Below, in pieces: positions 43,939 to 53,697 of a DNA stretch of 64,000 bases; position 1 is the first letter of the stretch; each line of letters starts with the position of its first letter. The stretch spans positions 57,526 to 121,525 of the forward strand of contig NZ_BLAD01000055.1 of the NCBI RefSeq assembly GCF_009687845.1, written 5' to 3'. Below the pieces are notes generated by a model. It was not told the origin of the DNA, searched no databases, and saw only the letters and a program-made list of their open reading frames with translations. Source of the DNA: Acrocarpospora corrugata. Its GTDB lineage: Bacteria; Actinomycetota; Actinomycetes; Streptosporangiales; Streptosporangiaceae. A program made the translations under genes and the position numbers.

Positions 43939-44913
43939 TCAGTACGCCAGGACGCGGTCGACCGCGTCCAGCACCCGGTCGAGATCCGGCAGGTAGTGCT
44001 CCTCCAGCCGGGACGGCGGATACGGCGTCGAGAACCCGCCGACCCGGATCACCGGTGACTCCAGCCGGAAGAAGCATGTCTCGCTGATCCGCGCGGCCAG
44101 TTCCCCGCCGAGCCCGGTGAAGACCGGCGCCTCGTGCACAACCACACACCGCCCGGTCCTGTTCACCGACTCGGCGATCACGCCCATGTCCAGCGGGCTG
44201 AGCGAGCGCAGATCGATCACCTCGACCGACCGCCCGTCCTCCTCCGCGACCGCCGCCGACTCCAGGCACGTCTTGACCATCGGCCCGTACGCCAGGAGCG
44301 TCACGTCATTCCCGGAACGCACCACCTTGGCCTTACCGAGCGGCAGCCCCGGAGCCCCCAGCTCCACGTCCGCCTTGTCCCAGTACCGCCGCTTCGGCTC
44401 GAAGAACACGATCGGATCGTCGCACCGCACCGCGTCCTGAATCATCGTGTACGCGTCGACCGGATTCGAGCACGCGACCACCCGCAACCCCGCCGTATGC
44501 GTGAAATACGCCTCCGGCGACTCGCTGTGGTGCTCCACCGCCCCGATCCCGCCGCCGCACGGAATCCGCACCACGACCGGCAGCTTGAGCTTGCCCAGCG
44601 AGCGCAGCGGCATCTTCGCCAGCTGGGTGATGATCTGGTCGGCCGCCGGGAACACGAACCCGTCGAACTGGATCTCGCAGACCGGCCGGTAGCCGCGGAG
44701 GGCCAGCCCGATCGCGGTCCCGATGATCCCGGATTCGGCCAGCGGCGTATCGATCACCCGATCCTCGCCGAAGTCCTTCTGCAGGCCGTCCGTGACCCGG
44801 AACACGCCGCCGAGTTTGCCCACGTCCTCGCCCATGACGAGCACTTTGGGATCGGCGTCCATCGCGGCCCGCAGGCCCTCGTTGAGGGCTTTGGCCAAGG
44901 TCAGTACGGTCAT
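43939..44913 (-). CDS. bkdB: 2-Oxoacid dehydrogenase E1 beta subunit
   Basis: 324 residues. MTVLTLAKALNEGLRAAMDADPKVLVMGEDVGKLGGVFRVT and later FDGFVFPAADQIITQLAKMP, VRIPCGGGIGAVEHHSESPEAYFTH and VVHEAPVFTGLGGELAARI are standard. The start at ATG 44913 overlaps the E1alpha stop by 4 bases (ATGA). A misleading open frame extends to 45798 inside E1alpha; it is a shadow. With E1alpha it forms the thiamine-diphosphate heterotetramer. Whether branched-chain or pyruvate is preferred cannot be read with certainty. Confidence 0.94.
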   Translation of the reverse strand: MTVLTLAKALNEGLRAAMDADPKVLVMGEDVGKLGGVFRVTDGLQKDFGEDRVIDTPLAESGIIGTAIGLALRGYRPVCEIQFDGFVFPAADQIITQLAKMPLRSLGKLKLPVVVRIPCGGGIGAVEHHSESPEAYFTHTAGLRVVACSNPVDAYTMIQDAVRCDDPIVFFEPKRRYWDKADVELGAPGLPLGKAKVVRSGNDVTLLAYGPMVKTCLESAAVAEEDGRSVEVIDLRSLSPLDMGVIAESVNRTGRCVVVHEAPVFTGLGGELAARISETCFFRLESPVIRVGGFSTPYPPSRLEEHYLPDLDRVLDAVDRVLAY

Positions 44914-45998
44914 CGCTCGAACCCCGCAAGGTAGCTGAGGTACTGCTCGCGCTCTTCCGCCATGAGGGCGTGGGGCTCGGCGTACACATGCTCGAAAAGG
45001 GCTTCGGGGGCGGGGTCCGGCAGCGCCAGGCAGGACCGGCGCAGCTCCTTGCCGAGCGCGTCGGCCTCGGCGTCGATCTGGTCGAAGAACGCCTGGTCGG
45101 CGAGATCGCTGCGGAACAGATACGCCTTGACCCGTTCGATCGGATCCTTGAGCTTCCACGCCTCCAACTCGTCCGCCACCCGGTAGCGGGTGGGGTCGTC
45201 GGAGGTGGTGTGCGCGCCCATCCGGTAGGTGAACGCCTCCACCATGGTCGGCCCCTGACCGGCGCGCGCGTCCGCGAGCGCCTTGCGGGTGACCGCCAGG
45301 CAGGCGAACACGTCGTTGCCGTCCACCCGGACGCCCGGGAAGCCGAATCCGGAGGCCCGCTTGTACAGCGGGATCCTGGACTGCTTCTCCAGTGGCTCGG
45401 AGATCGCCCACTGGTTGTTCTGGCAGAAGAACACGACCGGCGCGTTGAACACCGACGCCCAGATGAACGCCTCGTTCACGTCGCCCTGCGAGGTCGCGCC
45501 GTCCCCGAAGTACACGATCGAGGCGGCCTCCGCGCCGTCCCGCTGGATGCCCATCGCGTAACCCACCGCGTGCAGCGTCTGGGTGCCGATGACGATCGAA
45601 TAGAGGTGGAAATTGTGCTCGTACGGATCCCAGCCGCCGTGGTTGACCCCCCGGAACAGGCCGAGCAGGTTGACCGGGTCGACGCCGCGGACCCAGGCCA
45701 CGCCGTGCTCGCGGTAGGTCGGGAACGCCATGTCGACGTCGGTCAGCGCGCGGCCGGAACCCACCTGCGCGGCCTCCTGGCCGAGCAGCGAGGCCCACAG
45801 GCCGAGTTCGCCCTGCCGCTGGAGCGCGACGGCCTCCAGGTCGATCCGGCGGACCAGGACCAGGTCGCGGTAGAGCGACCGGACCTCATCCGCGGTCAGG
45901 TCGATCTCGTAGTCGGGGTGCTCGATCCGTTCCCCTTCCGGGGTGAGCAGCTGGACGAGCTCAGGGGGTGCCGTAAGGCCGGTAGACGGGGCAGTCAT
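44910..45998 (-). CDS. bkdA: 2-Oxoacid dehydrogenase E1 alpha subunit
   Basis: 362 residues from ATG 45998, chosen for AGGAG 7 bases upstream. The ThDP motif is GDGATSQGDVNEAFIWASVFNAPVVFFCQNNQ. It has the phosphorylation-loop-like YRMGAHTTSDDPTRYR and the branched-chain-type N-terminus (PEGERIEHPDYEIDLTADEVRSLYRDLVLVRRID). It decarboxylates 2-oxo acids. First gene of the operon, divergent from purS. Together with valine dehydrogenase at 25.3 kb it suggests valine/leucine/isoleucine catabolism. Confidence 0.93.
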   Translation of the reverse strand: MTAPSTGLTAPPELVQLLTPEGERIEHPDYEIDLTADEVRSLYRDLVLVRRIDLEAVALQRQGELGLWASLLGQEAAQVGSGRALTDVDMAFPTYREHGVAWVRGVDPVNLLGLFRGVNHGGWDPYEHNFHLYSIVIGTQTLHAVGYAMGIQRDGAEAASIVYFGDGATSQGDVNEAFIWASVFNAPVVFFCQNNQWAISEPLEKQSRIPLYKRASGFGFPGVRVDGNDVFACLAVTRKALADARAGQGPTMVEAFTYRMGAHTTSDDPTRYRVADELEAWKLKDPIERVKAYLFRSDLADQAFFDQIDAEADALGKELRRSCLALPDPAPEALFEHVYAEPHALMAEEREQYLSYLAGFER

Positions 45999-46184
45999 GT
46001 GCCACTCCTGCACGGTCGGGGCCGGTCACGGTTGGGGTCGCCACCATGAGTCGGCCGATTCCAGACGCTTCTGTTCCGTTTGGTGTGGAACGTCCACGTA
46101 TGCGGACATGGTTACAGAGGTCACACCCCGATGCACAAGACCCCTTCACACTCTCCCCGTTCCCGGTGATAGTTCTCCCACACA

Positions 46185-46203
46185 ATCCACAACCTGTGGA
46201 TAA
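46185..46203. promoter_or_regulatory. Paired DnaA-box-like sites in the purS/bkdA divergent region
   Basis: ATCCACA-ACC-TGTGGAT is a perfect inverted repeat, and TGTGGATAA (46195-46203) is a perfect DnaA box (TTATCCACA) on the minus strand. It sits 65 bases before purS. Confidence 0.55.
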
Positions 46204-46267
46204 CCTACGTCGCCGGCGACCGCTAGGCTGAGGCCGCATCCAGCACTTCTACCAGGAGGAACCGACA

Positions 46268-46519
46268 GTGGCGCGCGTGATCGTCGATGTCATGCTCAAG
46301 CCGGAGATCCTCGACCCCCAGGGTCAGGCCATCGCCCGCGCCCTCCCGCGGCTGGGCTTCAGTTCCGTCGCCGACGTCCGCCAGGGCAAGCGTTTCGAGC
46401 TCGAACTGCCCGGCCCCGCCACCGAAGAGACCCTCGCGGAAGCCCGGAAAATAGCCGAAACCCTCCTGGCGAATACCGTCATCGAGGACTTCCACCTCCA
46501 CATCGAGGAAGACGCCTGA
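46268..46519 (+). CDS. purS: Phosphoribosylformylglycinamidine synthase subunit PurS
   Basis: 83 residues: ARVIVDVMLKPEILDPQGQAIARALPRLGFSSVADVRQGKRFELELPG. Bridges PurQ and PurL in the three-part FGAM synthase, helping ammonia transfer. Starts at GTG 46268 after AGGAGGAAC. Separated from purQ by an anti-sigma-type gene. Confidence 0.95.
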   Translation: MARVIVDVMLKPEILDPQGQAIARALPRLGFSSVADVRQGKRFELELPGPATEETLAEARKIAETLLANTVIEDFHLHIEEDA

Positions 46520-46533
46520 TTTTCGGAGAATGA

Positions 46534-46561
46534 CAACCGCGTGATTTTGGTCGCGCGGTTG
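46534..46561 (+). terminator. Hairpin after purS
   Basis: CAACCGCG (46534-46541) and CGCGGTTG (46554-46561), a perfect 8-bp stem with a T-containing 12-base loop, 15 bases after the stop. Confidence 0.6.
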
Positions 46562-46623
46562 CGATTAGGCCTGATCCTCTGGGGAAGCACGTCTTAGTGA
46601 CCTACGTCGAAGGGAGGGCCCCG

Positions 46624-47073
46624 GTGGACATCGAGTTCTCATTGGCTCTTCCGCGTGATGCGATCGGCATCCCGATGGTTCGTCGTGTGCTCGGGGATGC
46701 GCTGCGGTCGTTGGGCGTGACCGAGGAGTGCGTGTCGGACCTGCTGCTGGCTACCTCCGAGGCGTGCGCCAACGCCGTCAGGCACGGTGGGCCCGCGACG
46801 CGCTACCAGGTGCGGGCGGCCATCGACGACGACCGCTGCGAACTGCGCATCATGGATCGCGGGCATGGCCTGACCGCGATTCCGCAGCAGTATCCGTCGG
46901 GCGAGACCGAGAACGGCCGCGGGATCATGATCATGCAGTCGGTGGTGGACGAGATCTCGTTCGACATCACCCCGGGCAGCGGCACCACGGTCCGGCTGAG
47001 CAAGGAACTGGACTGGGACGAGGACGCGATCGCGCATCACCTGTCCCGGGATCGTCAGCTGGCCGCGGTCTGA
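46624..47073 (+). CDS. Anti-sigma factor / RsbW-like histidine kinase-type ATPase
   Basis: 149 residues from GTG 46624 (GAAGGGAGGG upstream). HATPase_c_2 domain: SLALPRDAIGIPMVRRVLGDALRSLG, N box LLATSEACANAVRHGG, G1 box RIMDRGHGL, G2 GRGIMIMQSVVDEI, GTTVRL. Binds and inactivates a sigma factor and phosphorylates a STAS antagonist. No sigma factor gene is adjacent. It could pair with a STAS protein elsewhere; the one at 10.7 kb lacks the phosphorylated Ser. Located between purS and purQ, which is unusual for those genes. Confidence 0.88.
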   Translation: MDIEFSLALPRDAIGIPMVRRVLGDALRSLGVTEECVSDLLLATSEACANAVRHGGPATRYQVRAAIDDDRCELRIMDRGHGLTAIPQQYPSGETENGRGIMIMQSVVDEISFDITPGSGTTVRLSKELDWDEDAIAHHLSRDRQLAAV

Positions 47074-47187
47074 TCAGGACCCCCGCACTGAGCTCGGCGA
47101 CCGTCCGATAACCTGAGGCGTACCGCCAAAGACTGCCGACCACCAGAGTCGGCGGCTTCTGCGTGTGCGTTGGGAGGGCCCTAAGTG

Positions 47188-47862
47188 ATGCGGGTGGGCG
47201 TCGTCACCTTTCCCGGGACACTCGACGATCAGGACGCGGCTCGTGCCGTGCGGCTGGCCGGCGCGGAGGCGGTGCCGCTCTGGCACGCCGACCACGACCT
47301 CAGGGGGGTGGACGCGGTCTTCCTGCCCGGTGGGTTCTCCTATGGGGACTACCTCAGATGTGGGGCGATCTCGCGGTTCGCGCCGCTGATGGAGGAGCTG
47401 ATCCCGGCCGCGAAGGCGGGGCTGCCCGTGCTGGGCACCTGCAACGGCTTCCAGATCCTCTGCGAGGCGCACCTGCTGCCGGGCGCGCTGACCAGGAACG
47501 CGGGGCTGCACTACCTCTGCCGTGACCAGGGCATCCGGGTCGAGAACAACGCCACCGCGTGGACCGGCCAGTTCGACCAGGGCCAGGAGATCCTGCTCCC
47601 GATCAAGCACGGCGAGGGCCGCTACGTCGCCGACGCGGCCACGCTGGCCGAACTGGAAAGGGCCGGCCGGGTGGTCTTCCGCTACACCGGCGGCAACCCG
47701 AACGGCTCGCTCAACGACATCGCCGGGATCTGCAACGAGGCCGGGAACGTCGTCGGCCTGATGCCGCATCCCGAGCACGCGGTCGAGGAACTGACCGGCG
47801 CGCCGAGCGTGGACGGGCGGGGCTTCTTCACCTCCATTCTCAAGAAGCTGGTGACCGCATGA
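47188..47862 (+). CDS. purQ: Phosphoribosylformylglycinamidine synthase subunit PurQ (glutaminase)
   Basis: 224 residues. Class I glutamine amidotransferase: [39 protein letters not shown], nucleophile Cys85 in [10 protein letters not shown], and [11 protein letters not shown] with the His-Glu pair. Supplies ammonia to PurL. ATG 47188 used (GTG 47185 directly before it is possible); ribosome binding site GGGAGGG. Its stop overlaps the purL start by 4 bases. Confidence 0.96.
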   Translation: MRVGVVTFPGTLDDQDAARAVRLAGAEAVPLWHADHDLRGVDAVFLPGGFSYGDYLRCGAISRFAPLMEELIPAAKAGLPVLGTCNGFQILCEAHLLPGALTRNAGLHYLCRDQGIRVENNATAWTGQFDQGQEILLPIKHGEGRYVADAATLAELERAGRVVFRYTGGNPNGSLNDIAGICNEAGNVVGLMPHPEHAVEELTGAPSVDGRGFFTSILKKLVTA

Positions 47863-50108
47863 CCCTGGACAGCGTCAAGCGGGCGCTCCAGTCGCCGGAC
47901 GAGCGCATGCCGTTCGCCGAACTCGGCATGAAAGAGGATGAGTACCAGCGGGTCAAGGAGATCCTCGGGCGGCGGCCGACGGGCTCCGAGCTGGCGATCT
48001 ATTCGGTGATGTGGAGCGAGCACTGCTCGTACAAGTCGTCGAAGGTGCATCTGCGGCAGTTCGCCACCAAGGCCCCGGCGTCGGAGGCGCTGCTGGTCGG
48101 GATGGGGGAGAACGCGGGGGTCGTCGACATCGGTGACGGCTGGGCCGCCACGTTCAAGATCGAGTCGCACAACCACCCGTCCTACGTGGAGCCGCACCAG
48201 GGCGCGGCCACCGGGGTCGGCGGCATCGTGCGCGACATCATGTCGATGGGCGCCCGCCCGATCGCGGTGATGGACTCGCTCCGGTTCGGCGGCCTGGACC
48301 AGCACGACACCCGCCGGGTGCTGCCGGGCGTGGTGGAGGGCATCAGCCACTACGGCAACTGCCTGGGCCTGCCCAACATCGGCGGCGAGGTCGTGTTCGA
48401 CCCTTGTTACATCGGGAACCCGCTGGTCAACGCGCTCTGCGTGGGCCTGCTGCGGAAGGACCAGATCAAGCTGGCGACCGCGCCAGGGCCGGGCAACAAG
48501 GTGGTGCTGTTCGGCGCCAGGACCGGTGCGGACGGCATCGGCGGGGCTTCCGTGCTCGCGTCGGCGACCTTCGAGGACGAATCCCAGGCCAAGCGGCCGG
48601 CCGTACAGGTCGGGGATCCGTTCATGGAGAAGCTGCTGATCGAGTGCTGCCTGGAGCTGTACCAGGCCGACGTGGTCGTCGGGATCCAGGACCTGGGCGC
48701 GGCCGGGGTGTCGTGCGCGACCACCGAGCTGGCCGCCAAGGGCACCGGCGGCATGGCCGTGGACCTCAATCTGGTTCCGCTGCGCGATCCGACGCTGCGG
48801 CCGGAAGAGATCCTGATGAGCGAGTCGCAGGAACGCATGATGGCCGTGGTCACGCCCGAGGACATCGCGGCGTTCATGGCGATCTGCGAGAAGTGGGACG
48901 TCCCGGCCACCGTGATCGGTGAGGTCACCGATTCGGGGCGCCTGACGATGACCTGGGACGGCGAGGTCATCGTCGACATCCCGCCCGGCACGGCCGCCGA
49001 CGAGGGCCCGGTCTACCAGCGGCCCTTCCACGAGCCCGCCGGCCAGGCCGCCCTCAACACGCACGTCGAGCTGGCCCGCCCGGACGATCTGCGCGCCACC
49101 CTGCTCCAGCTGCTCGGCTCGGCGAACCTCTCCTCGCGGGAGTGGGTCACCTCGCAGTACGACCGGTATGTCCGCGGCAATACCGTGCTGGCCCAGCCGG
49201 CGGACGCGGGCGTGCTGCGCATCTCCGAGTCGATGCCCGGAGCCGACGAGACCACCCGGGGGATCGCCCTCGCCACCGATGGAAACGGGCGTTACGCGAA
49301 GCTCGACCCGTACGCGGGGGCGCAGCTGGCGCTCGCCGAGGCGTACCGGAACGTGGCCGTCACCGGCGCGACGCCGCTCGCGGTGACCAACTGCCTCAAC
49401 TTCGGCTCGCCGGAGGACCCCGAGGTGATGTGGCAGTTCGCGGAGGCCGTGCGCGGTCTCGCGGACGCCTGCAAGACCCTCGGCGTCCCGGTGACCGGCG
49501 GAAACGTCTCCTTCTACAACCAGACGGGCGCGGCCGCGATCCACCCGACCCCGGTCGTGGGCGTGCTCGGCGTGATCGAGGACGTGGCCCGCCGGGTGCC
49601 GTCCGGCTTCACGGCCGCGAACCTGCGCGTGGTCCTGCTCGGCGACACCGCCGACGAGTTCGGCGGCTCCGAATGGGCTCATGTCGCCCACAACCACCTG
49701 GGCGGCCTTCCTCCGCGGGTACGGCTCGACGCCGAACGCGCCCTGGCCACCGTGCTCACCACGGCGGCCAAACGCGGCCTGCTGGCGGGTTCGCACGACC
49801 TGTCCGACGGCGGCCTGGCCGTCGCCCTGGCCGAGGCGTGCCTGGCCCGGGGGATCGGGGCGGCGGTGTCGCTGCCCGGCGAGGACGCTTTCGTGGACCT
49901 GTTCAGCGAGTCGTCCGCGCGGGCGCTGGTCTGCGTCGAAGCGGAGAAGTTCGCCGCGCTGGCCGAGCTGTGCGCCAACAACGAGGTCCCCTGCTACGGC
50001 CTGGGCGTCACCGGCGGCACGTCGCTGACCGTCGAGGACATCCTGGAGATCCCCATCGCCACGCTGCGGGAGACGCACCAAGCCACCCTGCCCGCGGTCT
50101 TCGGCTAA
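47859..50108 (+). CDS. purL: Phosphoribosylformylglycinamidine synthase subunit PurL
   Basis: 749 residues, the small (three-part system) form. [101 protein letters not shown], and in the second half [19 protein letters not shown] and [12 protein letters not shown]-dependent amidation of FGAR. Starts at ATG 47859 inside the purQ stop; a longer frame upstream runs through purQ and is a shadow. Confidence 0.97.
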   Translation: MTLDSVKRALQSPDERMPFAELGMKEDEYQRVKEILGRRPTGSELAIYSVMWSEHCSYKSSKVHLRQFATKAPASEALLVGMGENAGVVDIGDGWAATFKIESHNHPSYVEPHQGAATGVGGIVRDIMSMGARPIAVMDSLRFGGLDQHDTRRVLPGVVEGISHYGNCLGLPNIGGEVVFDPCYIGNPLVNALCVGLLRKDQIKLATAPGPGNKVVLFGARTGADGIGGASVLASATFEDESQAKRPAVQVGDPFMEKLLIECCLELYQADVVVGIQDLGAAGVSCATTELAAKGTGGMAVDLNLVPLRDPTLRPEEILMSESQERMMAVVTPEDIAAFMAICEKWDVPATVIGEVTDSGRLTMTWDGEVIVDIPPGTAADEGPVYQRPFHEPAGQAALNTHVELARPDDLRATLLQLLGSANLSSREWVTSQYDRYVRGNTVLAQPADAGVLRISESMPGADETTRGIALATDGNGRYAKLDPYAGAQLALAEAYRNVAVTGATPLAVTNCLNFGSPEDPEVMWQFAEAVRGLADACKTLGVPVTGGNVSFYNQTGAAAIHPTPVVGVLGVIEDVARRVPSGFTAANLRVVLLGDTADEFGGSEWAHVAHNHLGGLPPRVRLDAERALATVLTTAAKRGLLAGSHDLSDGGLAVALAEACLARGIGAAVSLPGEDAFVDLFSESSARALVCVEAEKFAALAELCANNEVPCYGLGVTGGTSLTVEDILEIPIATLRETHQATLPAVFG

Positions 50109-50125
50109 CCCTTCGGAGGAGAGAC

Positions 50126-50419
50126 ATGTTCCGGCACATCGTGCTGCTGGCCTGGACCGCGGACGCCACCGCGGCGCAGAAGGCCGAAGTCGCCGCCCAG
50201 CTGGGCAAACTACCCGGCGCGATCCCGGAGATCCGGCGCTACGAGATCGGCGTGGACGCGGGCCTGAACGAGGGCAACCACGGGCTCGCGATCGTCGCCG
50301 AATTCGACGACGTCGCTGGGTATGTCGTTTATCGGGATCATCCCGTGCATCACGCGGTGATCGAGGAGTACATCAAGCCGATCGTGGCCGGTCGCGCGGC
50401 CGTACAGCACCAGCTTTAA
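50126..50419 (+). CDS. Dabb (stress-responsive alpha/beta barrel) domain protein
   Basis: 97 residues: MFRHIVLLAWTADATAAQKAEVAAQLGKLPGAIPEIRRYEIG... ADFDDVAGYVVYRDHPVHHAVIEEY-like ending, the Dabb fold forming dimers. Preceded by CGGAGGAGAG 3-12 bases upstream and 17 bases after purL, so it is in the same operon. Function unknown in this setting. Confidence 0.88.
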   Translation: MFRHIVLLAWTADATAAQKAEVAAQLGKLPGAIPEIRRYEIGVDAGLNEGNHGLAIVAEFDDVAGYVVYRDHPVHHAVIEEYIKPIVAGRAAVQHQL

Positions 50420-50424
50420 CAGCC

Positions 50425-50457
50425 AAAGACCGCCGCTCCGGTGGAGCGGCGGTCTTT
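50425..50457. terminator. Bidirectional terminator after the purL operon
   Basis: AAAGACCGCCGCTCC (50425-50439) and GGAGCGGCGGTCTTT (50443-50457): a 15-bp stem with a 3-base loop and an A/T edge on both sides, between convergent genes. Confidence 0.92.
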
Positions 50458-50463
50458 CTGTTC

Positions 50464-52275
50464 CTAGAAGGCCTCTTCCGGGAGATCCATCAGCTCCTGG
50501 CCGGTGGCCATCAGCACCTGGCGCTCGGCGGACAGACGCGGCAGCACGGTCGTGGCGAAGAACGACGCCGAAGCCACCTTGCCGAGGTAGAAGTCCCGGT
50601 CGCGGTCGGATTCGCCGAGGGCGTTGAGGGCGACCTCCGCCTGGCGCAGCAGCAGCCAGCCGAGGATCAGGTCGCCGAGGGACATCAGGAAGCGGGTGGT
50701 GTTGAGGCCGACCTTGTAGACCTCCTTCGGCGTCTCCAGCGAGCCGATCGCCCAGCCGGCCATCGTGTCCGCCATCGTCTTGACGTCGTCGGCGGCCTGG
50801 TTGAGCAGGGCGCGTTCGACCTTCAGGCGGCCGTTGCCCGCCTGCGAGGCGGCGAACGCCTTGATGTCGGCGTGCAGGGAGCCGAGCGCGGCGCCCTGGT
50901 TGCGCAGGACCTTGCGGAAGAACAGGTCCAGGCCCTGGATCGCGGTGGTGCCCTCATAGAGGGAGTCGATCTTGGCGTCCCGGATGTACTGCTCGATCGG
51001 GTAGTCCTGCAGGAAGCCGGAGCCGCCGAGCGTCTGGAGCGAGCGGGTGAGCAGCTCGGAGGAGCGCTCGGAGCCGACGCCCTTGACGATCGGGAGGAGC
51101 AGGTCGTTCATCGCCTCCGCGTGGTGGTCCTCCGGGTTGATCTGGATGGCGTCCTGGAAGGTGGCCGTGTAGAGGACGAGGGCGCGCATGCCCTCCGCGT
51201 ACGACTTCTGGAGCATCAGCTCGCGGCGTACGTCGGGGTGGGCGGTGATCCGTACCCTCGGGGCGGTCTTGTCCGTCATCTGGGTGAGGTCCGCGCCCTG
51301 GACCCGGTTCTTGGCGTAGTCGAGGGCGTTCAGGTAGCCGGTGGAGAGGGTGGCGATGGCCTTGGTGCCGACCATCATCCGGGCGTTCTCGATCACCAGG
51401 AACATCTGCTTGATGCCCTCGTGCACGTCCCCCACCAGGTAGCCGATGGCCGGGTGGCGCTCGCCGAAGGTGAGTTCGCAGGTGGTGGAGACCTTCAGGC
51501 CCATCTTCTTCTCGACGTTGGTGACGTACACGCCGTTGCGCTCGCCCAGTTCGCCGGTCTCCACGTCGACCAGGAACTTGGGCACCAGGAACAGCGACAG
51601 GCCCTTGGTGCCGGGGCCGTGGCCCTCGGGCCGGGCCAGCACCAGATGGTAGATGTTCTCCGCCATGTCGTGTTCCGCGCTGGTGATGAACCGCTTGACC
51701 CCTTCGAGGTGCCAAGTGCCATCCGCCTGCTGCACGGCCTTGGTACGGCCGGCGCCGACGTCGGATCCGGCGTCCGGCTCGGTGAGGACCATGGTCGCGC
51801 CCCACCGGCGCTCCACCGCGAGTTCGGCGAACTTCTTCTGCTCCTCGGTGCCGAGCAGGTGCAGCAGCCGCGCGAACGACGGGCCGCAGCCGAACATCCA
51901 GACGGCCGGGTTGGCGCCCATGACCAGCTCGCCGGCCGCCCACTGCAGGCTCCGCGGCGCGAGCGTGCCACCCAGCTCAACCGGGAGCTCCAGCCGCCAC
52001 CATTCGGCGTCCATCCACGCCTGGTAGGACTTCTTGAAGCTCTCCGGCATGGTGACGCTGTTAGTGGCCGGGTCGAAAACGGGGGGATGCCGGTCACTGT
52101 CCTCGAAGGACGCGGCGATCGGGCCGATGGCCAGCCGGTTGACCTCGTCCAGGATGCTCCGGGCGGTGTCCTCGTCGATATCGGCGAACGGGCCGGTACC
52201 CAGGATCTCCCTGCGCCCGAAGACTTCGAAGAGGTTGAACTCCAAGTCCCGGATGTTGCTCTTGTAGTGGCCCAT
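50464..52275 (-). CDS. Acyl-CoA dehydrogenase, large C-terminal-extended type
   Basis: 603 residues from ATG 52275 ([20 protein letters not shown]). FAD flavoprotein introducing a double bond into acyl-Co[96 protein letters not shown] are typical; the catalytic Glu is in YEGTT. The C-terminal 130 residues are the extra helical domain seen in long-chain, FadE5-like enzymes. GAGTAACTC repeats lie in front of it. Confidence 0.92.
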   Translation of the reverse strand: MGHYKSNIRDLEFNLFEVFGRREILGTGPFADIDEDTARSILDEVNRLAIGPIAASFEDSDRHPPVFDPATNSVTMPESFKKSYQAWMDAEWWRLELPVELGGTLAPRSLQWAAGELVMGANPAVWMFGCGPSFARLLHLLGTEEQKKFAELAVERRWGATMVLTEPDAGSDVGAGRTKAVQQADGTWHLEGVKRFITSAEHDMAENIYHLVLARPEGHGPGTKGLSLFLVPKFLVDVETGELGERNGVYVTNVEKKMGLKVSTTCELTFGERHPAIGYLVGDVHEGIKQMFLVIENARMMVGTKAIATLSTGYLNALDYAKNRVQGADLTQMTDKTAPRVRITAHPDVRRELMLQKSYAEGMRALVLYTATFQDAIQINPEDHHAEAMNDLLLPIVKGVGSERSSELLTRSLQTLGGSGFLQDYPIEQYIRDAKIDSLYEGTTAIQGLDLFFRKVLRNQGAALGSLHADIKAFAASQAGNGRLKVERALLNQAADDVKTMADTMAGWAIGSLETPKEVYKVGLNTTRFLMSLGDLILGWLLLRQAEVALNALGESDRDRDFYLGKVASASFFATTVLPRLSAERQVLMATGQELMDLPEEAF

Positions 52276-52308
52276 GACGACTCCTAGGGCTGGGGGTCTC
52301 CTACCAGC

Positions 52309-52342
52309 GAGTAACTCTACTGGAATGCTACCCATGAGTAAC
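52309..52342. promoter_or_regulatory. GAGTAAC repeats ahead of the acyl-CoA dehydrogenase gene
   Basis: GAGTAACTC (52309-52317) is palindromic around one base, within CCAG...CTGG. A second GAGTAAC starts at 52336. They lie 34-67 bases from the gene start; a regulator site is plausible. Confidence 0.4.
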
Positions 52343-52503
52343 ACCCGCTAAGCATGGTTATCTTGCGCTTATGGGTCAGTAGCCAGTCGGAAATAGTTCG
52401 CACAGCCCAATCGTTGGCGAGGTTAGAGGTTCCGGTTCGGGGTCTCCCGGACGAGGGTGTGCCGTACCCGGTTGAGCGAAGACGGCACGCAGAAACCGTG
52501 ATC

Positions 52504-52740
52504 ATGCATGGACTCGTTCAGATCATCGGCGCGATGTTCGTTCTCGGCGCCTTCCTGCTCACCCAGGCCAAGGTCATCGACGGCCGCTCGCGGCTCTACC
52601 TCGGGCTCAATCTGGTCGGCTCGGTGATCCTTACCTGGATCGCGCTGAGCAGCCAGGACTGGGGCTTCCTGCTGCTGGAGGGGGTGTGGGCGATCGTGTC
52701 CGCCGTGGGCCTGGTCAGGGTGGCGATTGGTGGTCGTTAA
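52504..52740 (+). CDS. CBU_0592-family small membrane protein
   Basis: 78 residues, three helices: MHGLVQIIGAMFVLGAFLLTQAKVIDGRSRLYLGLNLVGSVILTWIALSSQDWGFLLLEGVWAIVSAVGLVRVA. The GLNLVGSVIL and EGVWAIVSAVGL segments match the bacterial CBU_0592 family of putative membrane proteins. Start ATG 52504 or GTG 52498. No function known. Confidence 0.75.
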   Translation: MHGLVQIIGAMFVLGAFLLTQAKVIDGRSRLYLGLNLVGSVILTWIALSSQDWGFLLLEGVWAIVSAVGLVRVAIGGR

Positions 52741-52781
52741 TCCGATTGACGGTGTTTCGGGCGGTGCGCTTGGGTGGGCGC

Positions 52782-53159
52782 ATGATGGAGATTCATACCG
52801 TGACGTTGGACTGCGCCCGGCCGTACGAGTTGGCCGAATGGTGGAGTGAGGCGATCGGGTGGCCGCTGGTGGACTCGGCGCCGGACGACGACGAGGTCAT
52901 GCTGGAGAATCCGCACGGGCCGCCGCATGTGCTGTTCATCCGGGTGCCCGAGGACAAGACCGTCAAGAACCGTACGCATCTGGATCTGGCGCCGCAGGAC
53001 GGCCGTACCCGGAATGAGGAGGTCGAGCGGCTGGTCAAGCTGGGGGCCACCGTCCAGGGTGACCACCGCCGGCCGGATGGAGCCGGCTGGGTGACCCTGT
53101 TCGATCCCGCGGGCAACGAGTTCTGCTTGGTCCGCAGTGCGGCGGAGCGCGTGATCTAG
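52782..53159 (+). CDS. VOC-superfamily (glyoxalase-like) protein
   Basis: 125 residues: IHTVTLDCARPYELAEWWSEAIGWPLVD... NRTHLDLAPQDG... RRPDGAGWVTLFDPAGNEFCLVRS. This is the glyoxalase_6 type of vicinal oxygen chelate fold with probable metal ligands His (TVTLD region), His (THLDL) and Glu (GNEFCLV). Enzymatic activity unknown. Confidence 0.85.
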   Translation: MMEIHTVTLDCARPYELAEWWSEAIGWPLVDSAPDDDEVMLENPHGPPHVLFIRVPEDKTVKNRTHLDLAPQDGRTRNEEVERLVKLGATVQGDHRRPDGAGWVTLFDPAGNEFCLVRSAAERVI

Positions 53160-53164
53160 CGTCT

Positions 53165-53611
53165 CTAGCGCTTCTTGGCGTGTACGCGCATGGACTGGAT
53201 GATCAGTGCGGTGATCAGGTAGATCATCGCGCCGCCACAGAGCGCGTCGAAAGCGGCTCCGAAGACGCCTTCCCGGTCGAGGATGAGCTGCACCGGGTAC
53301 ATCAGGATGGCCGATCCGGCGGCCGGGTAGAGCGCGAAGCGCCACGGGTGCTGGCGCGACCAGCGCCGGGCCTGCTGGGTTACCCGGTCTCCGTGGTCCG
53401 GCCTGGAGACCGCCCCGACTGCCGCGACCAGCGAGAACAGGGTGATGCCCACGCAGAGCACCCAGTTCAGGTCGACCGAGCCGGTGATCAGATCCACCAG
53501 CAGGCTGACCGCCGCGACGGAGCTTCCGGTCACGGCCGCGGCCTTCCAGGGAGCGCCGCGCAGCGCGGCGCCCGCCAGCGACATCTCATCGCGTCGTGTG
53601 AGTTCGTTCAT
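53165..53611 (-). CDS. Hypothetical membrane protein, four helices
   Basis: 148 residues from ATG 53611 (GAAGGC just before). Helices at about 28-45, 50-70, 100-118 and 122-142, with a basic loop (RPDHGDRVTQQARRWSRQHPWRF). No family recognised. Convergent with the VOC gene. Confidence 0.6.
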   Translation of the reverse strand: MNELTRRDEMSLAGAALRGAPWKAAAVTGSSVAAVSLLVDLITGSVDLNWVLCVGITLFSLVAAVGAVSRPDHGDRVTQQARRWSRQHPWRFALYPAAGSAILMYPVQLILDREGVFGAAFDALCGGAMIYLITALIIQSMRVHAKKR

Positions 53612-53697
53612 GCCTTCAGACTGCCTCTCCGCCCGCTTTCGCCGCATCGGGGAAGTCCCTGACCGGCCCCTGACCCTGCTCGGGCATGCTGGTCGGC

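Noticed and set aside
43939..45798. A 619-codon open frame covering E1beta and part of E1alpha
   Set aside because: The upstream part is an out-of-frame reading of E1alpha rich in Arg/Gly; the true E1beta start is ATG 44913 overlapping the E1alpha stop.
47682..50081. Nearly 800-codon minus-strand frame opposite purL
   Set aside because: Antisense shadow of purL; no family resemblance and no ribosome binding site.
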